From Sphingomonas sp. Leaf242 (lineage in GTDB: Bacteria; Pseudomonadota; Alphaproteobacteria; Sphingomonadales; Sphingomonadaceae), in contig NZ_LMLW01000009.1 of assembly GCF_001422045.1 (NCBI RefSeq), positions 248,001 through 312,000 on the forward strand: a stretch of 64,000 bases of DNA, given 5' to 3'. Of the stretch, positions 25,590-34,565 are shown in pieces. The position numbers and the translations under genes are program-made. The number at the start of each line of letters is the position of its first letter. Within the stretch, counting starts at the first letter, position 1. The notes beneath the pieces were generated by a model, which ran no database searches, was not told where the DNA came from, and was given only the letters and a program-made list of their open reading frames with translations.

Positions 25590-26255
25590 TTAACGGGCGC
25601 CGGCCTTGCGGAGCGCGGGTTCGAGCTGTTCCCAGCCGACATGCGGGACGAGTCTGCCGTTGAGGTAGAAGGTCGGCGTCGAGTCGATCTCCTTCGGCGC
25701 GTCGGCGGTCAGTTTGACGATGCGGTCGATCTCGGGCTGGTTGGCGAAGCACGCGTTGATCGCCGCGTCCGAGAGCCCGCGCGCCTTGATCATCGCGGTC
25801 AGGCCGGAGCCGTCGGCGTTGGCGCGGATCTGGGCCGCGGCGGGGTACATGGCGAGGCGCGCGGCGTTGCCCTGCTGGTATTCGATCCCGCGCTCGAGCC
25901 ATTGCGGCTGTGCGGCGAAGATCGCGGACGAGGTGGCGGAGAAGCCTTTGGGGCCGGTGCAGCGCGCCAGGATCGCTGCCGACAGGTCTAGACGGTCGCG
26001 GATGAAGTGGCGGAACTCCAGGCTGGTCGAGCCGGATGCGATCATCTGGCGCTTCAATACGGGTTCGGATTTCACCGAGAAGTCGGCGCAGTGCGAACAT
26101 GTGTAGCTGGCGTATTCGACGAGCTTCACGCGGGCGGCGGGGTTGCCGATCAGGTACGCGCCCGAGGGGAGGATGCGCGCGGTTTGCGACCAGTCGCGCT
26201 TGGGCGCGGCACCGGTCAGCAGGAAGAGGGCGAAGACGGCAAAGAGGACGCGCAT
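25590..26255 (-). CDS. DsbA-like periplasmic thiol-disulfide protein
   Basis: A 221-residue protein with a Sec signal (MRVLFAVFALFLLTGAA), then a DsbA domain with C53-S-H-C56 in YTCSHCADF and cis-Pro loop DSTPTFYLNG near 190. It resembles its downstream neighbour in length and order of motifs, so the pair probably arose by an old duplication. The start codon overlaps the stop of the DUF721 gene (TCA at 26255-26257). The CSHC dipeptide is a less common variation on the CPHC of E. coli DsbA. Confidence 0.85.
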   Translation of the reverse strand: MRVLFAVFALFLLTGAAPKRDWSQTARILPSGAYLIGNPAARVKLVEYASYTCSHCADFSVKSEPVLKRQMIASGSTSLEFRHFIRDRLDLSAAILARCTGPKGFSATSSAIFAAQPQWLERGIEYQQGNAARLAMYPAAAQIRANADGSGLTAMIKARGLSDAAINACFANQPEIDRIVKLTADAPKEIDSTPTFYLNGRLVPHVGWEQLEPALRKAGAR

Positions 26256-26818
26256 CAGGTGATCCTGGGAAGGCCGTGCGTCGAGGCGACGCCGGCGGCG
26301 AGGGATTCGAGGACGGCGCGCAGTTCCGGATCGGCGATGCCCTTCAGGCTCATACCGAGATCGACGGGGACCGGGCGGATCGAAGGCGGGGCCTTCCGCG
26401 GGACGGGGGCGGCGACCTCGCCCTGGCGGATCGCGACCTTCACGATCGCGGCGTAACCGAAGAAGCGGTTCACGCGCTCGATGATCTCGGGCGCGATGTG
26501 CTGCATCATTGGTGCGTGCGCGCCGCGGACGGTAAGGGTCAGGACGCCGTCCTGCTTCTTGCCGACCGGGAAGCGGATCGATTCGGGGATGCTCGCGCCG
26601 GCCAGTTTCGCGCCGACGATCTCGGGCCAGCGGCTGACGATCGACGACTGGACGAAGCCGAATCGCCGGAATGCCGCGCCGCCGATCGCGGGCAACAGTT
26701 CGGCGACCGCGCGCGAGCGGTTCTCGCGCGGGGCGTCGGGATCGGTCTTGCCTTTAATGCGCTTCGTCGCCGGCTTGGGCGTCGCAGATTTAGGCACAGA
26801 AACGGGCGGCTTGCTCAT
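26255..26818 (-). CDS. dciA: DUF721 protein, DciA-like
   Basis: A 187-residue protein. A basic N-terminal tail of about 45 residues precedes a DUF721 domain (AVAELLPAIGGAAFRRFGF, IVSRWPEIVG, GVLTLTVRGAHAPMMQ, IIERVNRFFGYAAI). DciA is the ancestral loader of the DnaB replicative helicase in bacteria without DnaC. ATG 26818 is preferred; ATG 26830 is possible. Either leaves only 14-26 bases before the divergent mutY start, so the promoters must overlap or lie within the opposite gene. The symbol is by domain and lineage. Confidence 0.78.
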   Translation of the reverse strand: MSKPPVSVPKSATPKPATKRIKGKTDPDAPRENRSRAVAELLPAIGGAAFRRFGFVQSSIVSRWPEIVGAKLAGASIPESIRFPVGKKQDGVLTLTVRGAHAPMMQHIAPEIIERVNRFFGYAAIVKVAIRQGEVAAPVPRKAPPSIRPVPVDLGMSLKGIADPELRAVLESLAAGVASTHGLPRIT

Positions 26819-26844
26819 CTGCGAACCCATGCCATAGGCGACGC

Positions 26845-27894
26845 GTGAACGCCAAGCGCTCTTCGGTCTCCGGGGCCCTGCTCGACTGGTATGACGCGCA
26901 TCGTCGCGACCTGCCGTGGCGCGCGAAGCCGGGCGAGGGGGTCGATCCGTACCGGGTGTGGCTGTCGGAAGTGATGTTGCAGCAGACGACCGTCGCCGCG
27001 GTGACACCGCGGTTCCTCGCGTGGACCGCGCGGTGGCCGGATTTCGCGAGCCTGGCGGCGGCGGACGATGCCGATGTGATGGCGGCTTGGGCTGGGCTTG
27101 GGTATTACGCTCGGGCGCGCAATCTGGTGAAGGCGGCGAAGGCCGTGGTGGCCGAGCATGGCGGCGTGTTTCCGCGGACCGAGGTGGAACTGCGCGCGCT
27201 GCCGGGGCTGGGCGCGTACACCGCGGCGGCGGTGGCGGCGATCGCGTTTGGCGAGCGGGCCGTGGTGGTCGACGCGAATGTCGAGCGGGTGGTTGCGCGG
27301 CTGTTTGCGATTCAGACGCCCTTGCCGGCTGCGCGTCCTGCGATTCGGGTCGCGGCGGACTCGATCACGCCGAATACTCGGGCGGGCGACTTCGCGCAGG
27401 CGATGATGGATTTGGGGTCCGGGATCTGCACGACGCGTGCGCCGAAATGTTTGCTGTGTCCGATCCGCGCGTTTTGCGAGGGCTTTACTCAGGGCGCGCC
27501 CGAGCGGTTGCCGGTTAAGGCGAAGAAGGCGGCGAAGCCTCAGCGGTACGGGACGATCTTCTGGCTGGAACGCGATGCGCAGGTGCTGCTGGTGCGGCGG
27601 CCGGACAAGGGTTTGCTGGGCGGGATGCGCGCGTTTCCTACCGGGCCTTGGGGTGATGTTCCCCCCGGTTTCGAGGACGCGCCAGCGCAGGCGGATTGGC
27701 GGATGCTGGACGCGACCGTCGCACACGGATTTACGCATTTCGATCTGCAACTGACGCTTGCGGTGGCGACGGTCGAGGCGCATCAACCGCGCGTTCCAAC
27801 GGCAAGCGAATGGTGGCCGATCGACGAGCTGGATACCGCCGGCCTCCCGACCGTTTTCGCCAAGGCCGGCAAGACCATACGGAGAGCTGCATGA
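26845..27894 (+). CDS. mutY: A/G-specific adenine glycosylase MutY
   Basis: A 349-residue glycosylase starting at GTG 26845. Catalytic E42 lies in SEVMLQQTTV, the helix-hairpin-helix is LPGLGAYTAAAVAAIAF, the second catalytic residue D189 is in MMDLGSGIC, and the [4Fe-4S] cluster Cys are C195, C202, C205 and C211. The C-terminal Nudix-like domain (about 225-345) reads 8-oxoG. MutY removes adenine mispaired with 8-oxoguanine. Its stop overlaps the following hydrolase start as ATGA. Confidence 0.95.
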   Translation: MNAKRSSVSGALLDWYDAHRRDLPWRAKPGEGVDPYRVWLSEVMLQQTTVAAVTPRFLAWTARWPDFASLAAADDADVMAAWAGLGYYARARNLVKAAKAVVAEHGGVFPRTEVELRALPGLGAYTAAAVAAIAFGERAVVVDANVERVVARLFAIQTPLPAARPAIRVAADSITPNTRAGDFAQAMMDLGSGICTTRAPKCLLCPIRAFCEGFTQGAPERLPVKAKKAAKPQRYGTIFWLERDAQVLLVRRPDKGLLGGMRAFPTGPWGDVPPGFEDAPAQADWRMLDATVAHGFTHFDLQLTLAVATVEAHQPRVPTASEWWPIDELDTAGLPTVFAKAGKTIRRAA

Positions 27895-29243
27895 AACTGG
27901 TGCACTGGATTTCGACGGGCGGACTTGCCGCGTTGGCCGCCGCCACGGCCTATGCCCAACAGGCGCAACCGCGTCCGCAGGTCAGCCCGCAGGCTCGGCC
28001 GACGCCGCGGATGACGATCCCGGTCAACGCATTGCTGCCTGCCACGTCCGCGCTGTTCGACAGCTATGTCGCGCAGAACAAGATGCCGGGGATCGTCGGT
28101 GCGTTTGGCGCCGGCGACGGTCCGACGCTGTTCCCGTCGGCGGGCAAGATCAGTGACGACCCCAATGCTCCGGCGGCAGGCCCCGATTCGCTTTGGCGCG
28201 TGTATTCGATGAGCAAGCCGATCACCGGCATGTCGGCGATGATGCTAGTCGAGGACGGCAAGCTCAACCTCGACGATCCGGTCAGCAAATATATTCCGGC
28301 GTTCAAGGACATGAAGGTCGCGACCAGCCCCGACACGTCGCTCGCGACGCGGCCCGCGGTGCGGCCGATCACGATCCGCAATTTGCTGACGCACACCGCC
28401 GGGCTCGGCTACACGATCGTTACCAAGGGACCGCTGCTCAAGGAATATGAGCGGCTCGGGATCCTGCCGCTGTCGGTCAGCGCGGCGATGGAAGAGAAGA
28501 TGCGGCCCGTCCGGCCTAAGTCGCTCGAGGAGTTCGCCAACCGCGTCGCGACGCTGCCGCTGATCGCGGACCCCGGCACCAAGTGGAGCTATTCGATCGG
28601 GCTCGACGTGATGGGTCGCGTGATCGAGGTCGCCAGCGGCATGAGCTTCGAGCGGTTCGTCCAGACGCGGTTGTTCGATCCGCTCAAGATGAAGTCGAGC
28701 TTCTGGCAGGTGCCGCAGAGCGAGGTCGGGCGGCTGGCGACCAACTATGCGTTCGTCGGCGACACGCGGACGCCGCTCGATCCGGCAGCAAACTCGGTGT
28801 TCCTGCAGAAGCCGAGCTTTCCGTATGGCGGCGCCGGCCTGGTGATGTCGGCGCGCGACTACGATCGGTTCCTGCACATGATTCAGGACGGCGGCACGCT
28901 CGACGGCGTGCGCGTGATGAAGCCAGAGACGATCGCGCTGGCGACGTCGAACCTGCTGCCGGCGGGCGTCGTGTTCGGCGGAGTTGGCGGCGGCACGGGG
29001 GGAACGCAGGGGAGCAACATGGGCTTCGGCGCGGGCGGTTCCGTGGTGCTCGCGGATACGCCGAACGGGCCGGGCAAGGGCACCTATGCCTGGGGTGGTG
29101 CGGCGGGCACGATCGCATGGGTCGATCCGTCGAAGCATTCGCGCGGCAACGTGATGGTCAATTACTTCCCGGCGGACCGGATACCGCTCCGCCAGCAGGT
29201 GGTCGCGGCGCTGATGCAGGACGCGGCGAGGTTGCGCCGATGA
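27891..29243 (+). CDS. Serine hydrolase (class C beta-lactamase family), exported
   Basis: A 450-residue protein with a signal peptide (about 1-22, ending AYA). The S106-M-S-K109 motif gives nucleophile and general base, and WSYSIG near 234 supplies the YxN-equivalent tyrosine. LTHTAGLGY is a typical landmark of the family, and a Gly-rich region (about 360-385) precedes the final strand. Members include esterases, D-aminopeptidases and penicillin-binding proteins; antibiotic hydrolysis cannot be assumed. It is coupled to mutY upstream and nudC downstream, with 4-base overlaps. Confidence 0.85.
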   Translation: MKLVHWISTGGLAALAAATAYAQQAQPRPQVSPQARPTPRMTIPVNALLPATSALFDSYVAQNKMPGIVGAFGAGDGPTLFPSAGKISDDPNAPAAGPDSLWRVYSMSKPITGMSAMMLVEDGKLNLDDPVSKYIPAFKDMKVATSPDTSLATRPAVRPITIRNLLTHTAGLGYTIVTKGPLLKEYERLGILPLSVSAAMEEKMRPVRPKSLEEFANRVATLPLIADPGTKWSYSIGLDVMGRVIEVASGMSFERFVQTRLFDPLKMKSSFWQVPQSEVGRLATNYAFVGDTRTPLDPAANSVFLQKPSFPYGGAGLVMSARDYDRFLHMIQDGGTLDGVRVMKPETIALATSNLLPAGVVFGGVGGGTGGTQGSNMGFGAGGSVVLADTPNGPGKGTYAWGGAAGTIAWVDPSKHSRGNVMVNYFPADRIPLRQQVVAALMQDAARLRR

Positions 29244-30127
29244 GCGTGATGGACGCACCTGGGTTTACCGGCGGGACGCTCGACCGGTCGGATGCTTTGC
29301 GTCACGATCCGGAAGGGCTGGCGGCGGCGCGGCGCGACTGGCGTGCGCGGCTGCTGGTGCTCGATGGGCTGCTGCCGGGCACGACCGACGACGGGCATCT
29401 CGCCTGGACGTCGATGGCGGATATGCCCGACGATGCCGAGCCGATCCTGCTTGGACTCGACGAAAGCGGGCGGCCGCATTTCGCGGCGCTGCTGAACGGG
29501 ATGCGCGTCGACAATGCACCCGCGATGCGCTCGCCCGCGCTGATGGCGGTGCTGGCTGCGCTCGCGCCGGGTGAGGCGGCGACGTACGCTGGCGCTCGGA
29601 GTGTGATCGACTGGCATGTCCGGCACGGCTTCTGCGCGAAGTGCGGATCGCCGACCGAAATGTTCCGGGCGGGGTGGGCGCGGAAGTGCCCGAACTGCGG
29701 GACCGAGCATTTCCCGCGGGTCGATCCGGTGGTGATCATGATCGCCGAGCATGACGGGCGCGCGCTGCTCGGGCGCGGCAAGGGATGGCCGGTGGGGCGG
29801 TATTCCGCGCTCGCCGGTTTCGTCGAGCCGGCCGAATCGATCGAGGAGGCGGTCGCGCGCGAGATCCTCGAGGAGTCGGGGGTTCGGGTCGGCAAGGTCC
29901 GGTATGTCGCGAGCCAGCCCTGGCCGTTTCCGTCGTCGCTGATGATGGCGTGTGTCGCGGAGGCGGAGGACGATGCGATCACGCTCGATGTGAACGAGCT
30001 CGAGGATGCGATGTGGGTGCCGCGCGAGATGGTGCGTGCGGTGTTACGCGGGGAGGAGGGGCCGTTCATCGCGCCGCCGCCTTATGCGATCGCGTATACG
30101 CTGTTGAAGGAATGGGCGGGGGAGTAG
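29240..30127 (+). CDS. nudC: NAD+ diphosphatase / deNADding enzyme NudC
   Basis: A 295-residue Nudix protein. A zinc ribbon is formed by C132, C135, C150 and C153. The Nudix box runs from G193 to V215 (GX5EX7REXXEEXGV), and the NudC-specific SQPWPFPSSLM lies beyond it. It hydrolyses NADH/NAD+ and removes NAD caps from RNA. The start at 29240 overlaps the previous stop (ATGA). The mutY-hydrolase-nudC order mixes oxidative DNA repair with nucleotide turnover. A family A repeat follows the stop. Confidence 0.93.
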   Translation: MSVMDAPGFTGGTLDRSDALRHDPEGLAAARRDWRARLLVLDGLLPGTTDDGHLAWTSMADMPDDAEPILLGLDESGRPHFAALLNGMRVDNAPAMRSPALMAVLAALAPGEAATYAGARSVIDWHVRHGFCAKCGSPTEMFRAGWARKCPNCGTEHFPRVDPVVIMIAEHDGRALLGRGKGWPVGRYSALAGFVEPAESIEEAVAREILEESGVRVGKVRYVASQPWPFPSSLMMACVAEAEDDAITLDVNELEDAMWVPREMVRAVLRGEEGPFIAPPPYAIAYTLLKEWAGE

Positions 30128-30147
30128 GTCGCCCAGAAGATAACTCG

Positions 30148-30258
30148 CCCCCCTCCCTGGAAGGGAGGGGTTGGGGGTGGGTAGGCCGGTTTTAGACACC
30201 GCCGTTCGAGCTCGGGGAAACCGACCCACCCCCTTCCCCTCCCTTCCAGGGAGGGGGG
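30148..30258. repeat. Palindromic repeat family A, copy 3
   Basis: CCCCTCCCTGGAAGGGAGGG then GGGGGTGGGTAGG, with the inverse CCGACCCACCCCC and CTCCCTTCCAGGGAGG on the other side, enclose a unique 43-base centre. It separates nudC from the convergent luciferase-like gene, so it may serve as a shared transcription end. Confidence 0.88.
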
Positions 30259-30270
30259 AAGTCGTGTCGC

Positions 30271-31269
30271 TTACGCGGCGATCTTCAATTCCTGCATCAC
30301 GTCCGCGGTGATCGACAGGCTCCGCTTGCGCGCCTCGTGGTCGTAGATCGCGCTGGTCACCATGACCTCGTCGACGCCGGTCCGCTCGACGAACGCCGCG
30401 ATGCCGCGTGCGACCTTGGCCGGGCTGCCGACCGCGGAGCATTGCAGGACGTGGTCGAGGATCTGGTTGCCCTGCGCGCCGAGCGACTCGCGATAGCCTG
30501 CGAGGGGCGGCTTCATCTGGCCTGGGTTGCCGGTGCGAAGCGCGACGAACGACTGTTGCTGCGAGGTGGCGAGCAGTTCGGCTTCCGCATTGGTCTCCGC
30601 CGCGAACACGTTGAAGCCGGCCATGACGTGCGGCTTGGCAAGGCGCGCCGAGGGGCGGAAGTCGCGGCGGTAGATCGCCAGCGCGGCATCCAGCGCATCG
30701 GGCGCAAAGTGCGAGGCGAACGCGTAGGGCAGGCCCAGCGCCGCCGCCAGCTGTGCGCCGAACGTGCTGGAGCCGAGGATCCACATCTCGACGTCCGCGC
30801 CTGCGCCCGGCGTCGCGACGATGCCGGTCTGGCCGTCATTGGCGAAGTAGCTCTGGAGCTCCATCACCTCCTGCGGGAACGCGTTGGCGTCGGTTTCGAG
30901 CGTGCGGCGCATCGCGCGCGCGACGCGCTGGTCGGAGCCGGGTGCGCGGCCGAGGCCGAGATCGATGCGGCCTGGGAACAGCGCGTCGAGCGTGCCGAAC
31001 TGCTCGGCGATCGTCAGCGGCGCGTGGTTGGGAAGCATGATGCCGCCCGAGCCTACGCGGATCGTCTTCGTGGCGGCGGCGATGTGCGCGATCACGACGG
31101 CGGTCGCGGCCGACGCGATGCCGGTCATGCCGTGGTGTTCGGCGACCCAGTAACGCTGGAACCCGACGCTCTCGGCGTGCCGCGCGAGGTCGGCCGCGTT
31201 GGCGAGCGATTGGGAGACGGTGCCGCCTTCGATGACGGGGACCAGATCGAGCAGGGAATAGCGTGTCAT
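30271..31269 (-). CDS. LLM class (luciferase-like) flavin-dependent oxidoreductase
   Basis: A 332-residue protein. The bacterial luciferase-like fold shows in [58 protein letters not shown] and [26 protein letters not shown]. This is the MsnO8-type, TIGR03558-like subgroup that uses FMNH2. Substrate unknown. Start 31269 places a family D repeat just upstream; longer frames read into it. It stands alone and converges with nudC. Confidence 0.88.
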   Translation of the reverse strand: MTRYSLLDLVPVIEGGTVSQSLANAADLARHAESVGFQRYWVAEHHGMTGIASAATAVVIAHIAAATKTIRVGSGGIMLPNHAPLTIAEQFGTLDALFPGRIDLGLGRAPGSDQRVARAMRRTLETDANAFPQEVMELQSYFANDGQTGIVATPGAGADVEMWILGSSTFGAQLAAALGLPYAFASHFAPDALDAALAIYRRDFRPSARLAKPHVMAGFNVFAAETNAEAELLATSQQQSFVALRTGNPGQMKPPLAGYRESLGAQGNQILDHVLQCSAVGSPAKVARGIAAFVERTGVDEVMVTSAIYDHEARKRSLSITADVMQELKIAA

Positions 31270-31326
31270 GCGGCAGAGATAGGTACCGAGCGGTAGCTTA
31301 TCCAGCCCCGCCGGTCTCTCACGTTC

Positions 31327-31408
31327 GTCATCCTGACGAAAGTCAGGATCCAGAGCCAAATACGGCAGCGCCCGTTATTCTGGATCCTGACTTTCGTCAG
31401 GATGACGG
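31327..31408. repeat. Palindromic repeat family D, copy 1
   Basis: GTCATCCTGACGAAAGTCAGGAT and its inverse (ATCCTGACTTTCGTCAGGATGAC) enclose a roughly 36-base centre. Each arm is itself palindromic about CTGACGAAAGTCAG. A variant copy is at 58188 and a fragment at 17895. Confidence 0.88.
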
Positions 31409-31425
31409 ATTGGGGGACGTGGGTT

Positions 31426-33774
31426 TCAGAAGCCCAGGCTGTAGCGCATCGCCATGCCGTAGTCGTTCGGGAGCGCCGCGAAGTTGCCGGGGTCGCGGCG
31501 GAAGAACAGGTTGGTGTCGAGGCCGCCGCCGAACGCGGGCACGCCGTAGCGCATCTCGACATCGAGTTCGCGGCCTTGCGGGGCAAGGTTGAGGCGTTGC
31601 GTGGTCCAGTCGGTAACGGTGTTGCTGGCGTAGTCGAAATAGGTCGGGAGGCCGAGGTCGATCCCGCCGCGCGCCACCCGCAACGGTTGCGCGACGCGGA
31701 GGCCGAGCGTGTCATGGCCGAACACGCCGTCCTTGCCGATGTCGGCGGCGAAGGCGTTGGTGCGGACGAGACCGTCGCCGCTGAGACCGCCGCGCACCGC
31801 CGCGCGGGTCCAGCCCTGCCGCATCGATCCGCCGATGCTCCAGCCGCTCCCCGCATCGAACCGCGCCTTGGTATCGACGAACCACGTTGCCGCGCGGGTC
31901 GCGCCGAGCGCCGCGTCGAAGCGCGCGCCGAGGACGGTGTCGCGCTCGTCCATGCGCGTCGCGGCGACCATCGTCGAGAGCGCGCCGAAGCGGCGGTCGA
32001 CGGTCAGCGAGGCGCGGTTGTAGCCCGAGCGCTGCCAGCGGTCGCGCAGGCGGAGGTCGCCGTCACGCTGCGTCAGGACGTCGCCATTCTCGATTCCGGC
32101 GGTGAAGCCGAACCCGCCGACGCTCTGCCGCATCGCGCTCGATGCTCGCGTATTGCTGTCGAAGCCAAGGCCGCCGGTGTTGGCGATCAGGAAGGCAGGT
32201 TCGGACTGGCCCGAGAGCTGAGCACTCAGTGCGGTCGATCCTTGCGCGAAGCCGAACCCGAACGACAATGTGCTGCCGAGCTTCTGCGTCACCATCCCGG
32301 CGATCGCGCGCGCGCTGGTTGCGTCGGCGGTGGAGAGCGAAGTGCGATCGAGCGCGACGTCGCCGTTGGCGCGCGGCGCTAGCGTCATCGAGACGGTCAT
32401 GCCGCCTTGCGCCAGCGCGACGGTGCGGAATCGCGACTGGAGCGCGCCGCCGAGCGAGCGGTCCGGGCTGCGGCGGGCGATCGTCTTGGCGAGGTCGATT
32501 GCGAACGCGCGGCTGTAGCCGTCGAGGATCACCGCGCCGAGTTCGCCTTGCGCCGCGTCGCCCATCGGCGCGGACAGGGTGGCGTTGCCGGTCGTCGAGA
32601 CGACCGCCTTCGACCCGGCGACCGACATTGCGCCGAGCGGCTGGAACGCGCGCGTCAGGTCGAGCACGCCGTTGCCGTAGACCGCGTCGACGCCCGGCGC
32701 ACCGGCATCGCGTGCGCTCTTGAACAGGATGTCGACGATCTGCGCGCCGGTGAGGTTGGGGAAGGCCTGCGCCAGCAATGCGACGGCGCCCGAAATCTGC
32801 GGCGCGGCGAACGAGGTGCCGGACCAGAGATAGGTAGTGTCGGCCTGGTCGGGCGCGCGGACGCTTTCGCCGACCGCGGTGAGGAAGTGCGCTGCGCCGG
32901 TGCCCGCACGGTCGCTGAAGGTCGAGATACCGTCCGCGGAGCCGACCGAGCCGGCGATGATGACCTGATTGCGGCCCTGCACTTCGCCGGCGACATTGGT
33001 GAAGGGATCGGGGTTGACCGAGCCGTCGTTGCCCGCAGCGATCACGACGACGAGCCCGGCGGCGGTCGCGCGGCCGATCGCATCCTTCAGGCTTTGCGGC
33101 ATTTCGGAGCCGCCGAGCGAGATGTTGACGACTTTTGCACCCGCCGTCCGGGCCGCGTCGAGGCCCTTGGTGATCGCATCGGTGCCGAACTTGCAGCCCG
33201 AATCCTTGTCGTCCTTGCTCGCGGTGGCGCAGGTGCCGGGGCGGTCGGCGCGCAGCACGATCAGCGTCGCGTCGAATGCCACGCCGTGCGAGCCCGCGCC
33301 GTTCCGCCGGCCTGCCAGCGTGAAGGCGACCGCGGTGCCGTGGCCGCCTTCGTCGTCGATCGTGCTGTTGCCCGCGACATCCTGCGAGGCGGACGAGACG
33401 CGGGTGCCGAATTCCTGGCTTTGCAGGTCGATGCCGCTGTCGATCACGCCGACGTTGATGCCCTTGCCGGTCGCACCGACGTTATACGCGGCTAGCGCGT
33501 TCATCGAGACCGCGCCGACGGTCGCGCGGTATTCGGCGGTATCGTTGCCGGATGGAGTCGGCGTGGGAGCAGGCGTCGGGGCCGGGGTGGGTGTTGGCGT
33601 CGGCGTCGGCGTTGGAGCCGGAACTGGCGTGGGCGTTGGGGTGGGCGCTGCCGGAGGAGCCGGGGTGCTGTTGATACCGCCGCTGCCCCCACCGCCACAG
33701 GCGGCGACCAGAAGTCCCGTCGCCACGGTCGCGGACCGCAATAGGCCAGCCTTTATGCGTCGCATGAATCTCAC
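31426..33774 (-). CDS. Subtilisin-like autotransporter protease with lipobox
   Basis: A 782-residue protein. The export signal ends in a lipobox (LLVAACGGGG, Cys about residue 26), followed by a Pro-Thr/Pro-Ala tether (about 38-75) and an S8 subtilase domain with D112 (VIDSGID), H145 (GGHGTAVA) and S321 (SGTSFAAP). The C-terminal 330 residues are beta-rich and end in an aromatic-terminated strand (MRYSLGF), fitting an outer-membrane barrel. A lipidated passenger on an autotransporter is uncommon but known in this group. Putative Cys pair (CATA...SGCKF) is near 205. Targets unknown. Confidence 0.87.
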   Translation of the reverse strand: MRFMRRIKAGLLRSATVATGLLVAACGGGGSGGINSTPAPPAAPTPTPTPVPAPTPTPTPTPTPAPTPAPTPTPSGNDTAEYRATVGAVSMNALAAYNVGATGKGINVGVIDSGIDLQSQEFGTRVSSASQDVAGNSTIDDEGGHGTAVAFTLAGRRNGAGSHGVAFDATLIVLRADRPGTCATASKDDKDSGCKFGTDAITKGLDAARTAGAKVVNISLGGSEMPQSLKDAIGRATAAGLVVVIAAGNDGSVNPDPFTNVAGEVQGRNQVIIAGSVGSADGISTFSDRAGTGAAHFLTAVGESVRAPDQADTTYLWSGTSFAAPQISGAVALLAQAFPNLTGAQIVDILFKSARDAGAPGVDAVYGNGVLDLTRAFQPLGAMSVAGSKAVVSTTGNATLSAPMGDAAQGELGAVILDGYSRAFAIDLAKTIARRSPDRSLGGALQSRFRTVALAQGGMTVSMTLAPRANGDVALDRTSLSTADATSARAIAGMVTQKLGSTLSFGFGFAQGSTALSAQLSGQSEPAFLIANTGGLGFDSNTRASSAMRQSVGGFGFTAGIENGDVLTQRDGDLRLRDRWQRSGYNRASLTVDRRFGALSTMVAATRMDERDTVLGARFDAALGATRAATWFVDTKARFDAGSGWSIGGSMRQGWTRAAVRGGLSGDGLVRTNAFAADIGKDGVFGHDTLGLRVAQPLRVARGGIDLGLPTYFDYASNTVTDWTTQRLNLAPQGRELDVEMRYGVPAFGGGLDTNLFFRRDPGNFAALPNDYGMAMRYSLGF
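33556..33655. repeat. Low-complexity GGCGTC/GGTGTT-type repeat coding Pro-Thr tether
   Basis: About 100 bases built of six-base units (GGCGTC, GGCGTT and similar) on the + strand encode the alternating Pro-Thr and Pro-Ala tether of the protease. Such tracts can slip, so tether length may differ between strains without changing the frame when whole six-base units are gained or lost. Confidence 0.75.
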
Positions 33775-33899
33775 CCCTTATTCCCCACCAAGCTATTGGA
33801 ATGAAAAGCGTTACTCGACCGTAAACACCCGCGCAGGAGATCTCCATGCGGCGGGCCCCGGCTTGCCCCGTCACCGGGTGATGCCTAGAGGTTCGCACG

Positions 33900-34565
33900 A
33901 TGCTTGCCCGCCTTGACCATGTCCGCAACTGGATCTTCGATCTCGACAACACGCTGTATCCGGCGAGCGCGGACCTGTTCGCGCAGGTCGATGCGCGGAT
34001 GACCGGGTTCATCCAGGATCTGCTGGGGTTGGAGCATGACGAAGCACGCCGCGTGCAGAAGGGATATTTCCACAATCACGGCACGACGCTGTCGGGGCTG
34101 ATGGCCGAGCATCACGTCGATCCGCACGCGTTCCTGGCGCATGTCCACGATATCGAGATGGACGTGATCGAGCACGACGCGCCGCTGGTTGCGGCGATCG
34201 CCAAGCTGCCGGGGCGGAAACTCGTCTTCACCAATGGCGACACGCCGTATGCGACGCGGATCCTGGAGCGGCTCGGGTTGAGCGAGAGCTTCGAGGCGAT
34301 CCACGATATCCACGCGATGGACCTGATGCCGAAGCCGCATGCGTCCGCTTATACGGGCCTCTGCGCGGCGTTCGATATCGACCCGACGCAAGCGCTGTTC
34401 GCGGACGACATGGCGCGCAACCTGACGCCGGCCAAGGCGATCGGGATGACGACCGTGTGGATCGACAACGGCTCCGAGCAGTCGCCCGACGCGGCGCGCG
34501 ATCACATCGACTTTACCGTGCCGGTGCTTGCGCCGTGGCTCGAAACCATCCTGGAGACATCATGA
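33900..34565 (+). CDS. Pyrimidine 5'-nucleotidase, HAD superfamily
   Basis: A 221-residue HAD phosphatase with motif [10 protein letters not shown] (residues 13-21), motif II VFTNGD near 103 and motif III/IV around KPHASAY and FADDMARN. The DLDNTLYP signature and cap type match the SDT1/PPM1-like pyrimidine 5'-nucleotidases. It overlaps dapD by four bases (ATGA), a pairing that recurs in sphingomonads. Its relation to lysine synthesis is unclear. Confidence 0.87.
   Translation: MLARLDHVRNWIFDLDNTLYPASADLFAQVDARMTGFIQDLLGLEHDEARRVQKGYFHNHGTTLSGLMAEHHVDPHAFLAHVHDIEMDVIEHDAPLVAAIAKLPGRKLVFTNGDTPYATRILERLGLSESFEAIHDIHAMDLMPKPHASAYTGLCAAFDIDPTQALFADDMARNLTPAKAIGMTTVWIDNGSEQSPDAARDHIDFTVPVLAPWLETILETS

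Noticed and set aside
27891..29243. Beta-lactamase resistance gene
   Set aside because: The SxxK and Tyr motifs show the fold only. The Gly-rich C-terminus and lack of a clear KTG box do not support antibiotic hydrolysis.
33556..33655. CRISPR-like or tandem repeat array
   Set aside because: The units are only six bases and are in the frame of the protease tether. There are no spacers, and no cas genes are near.
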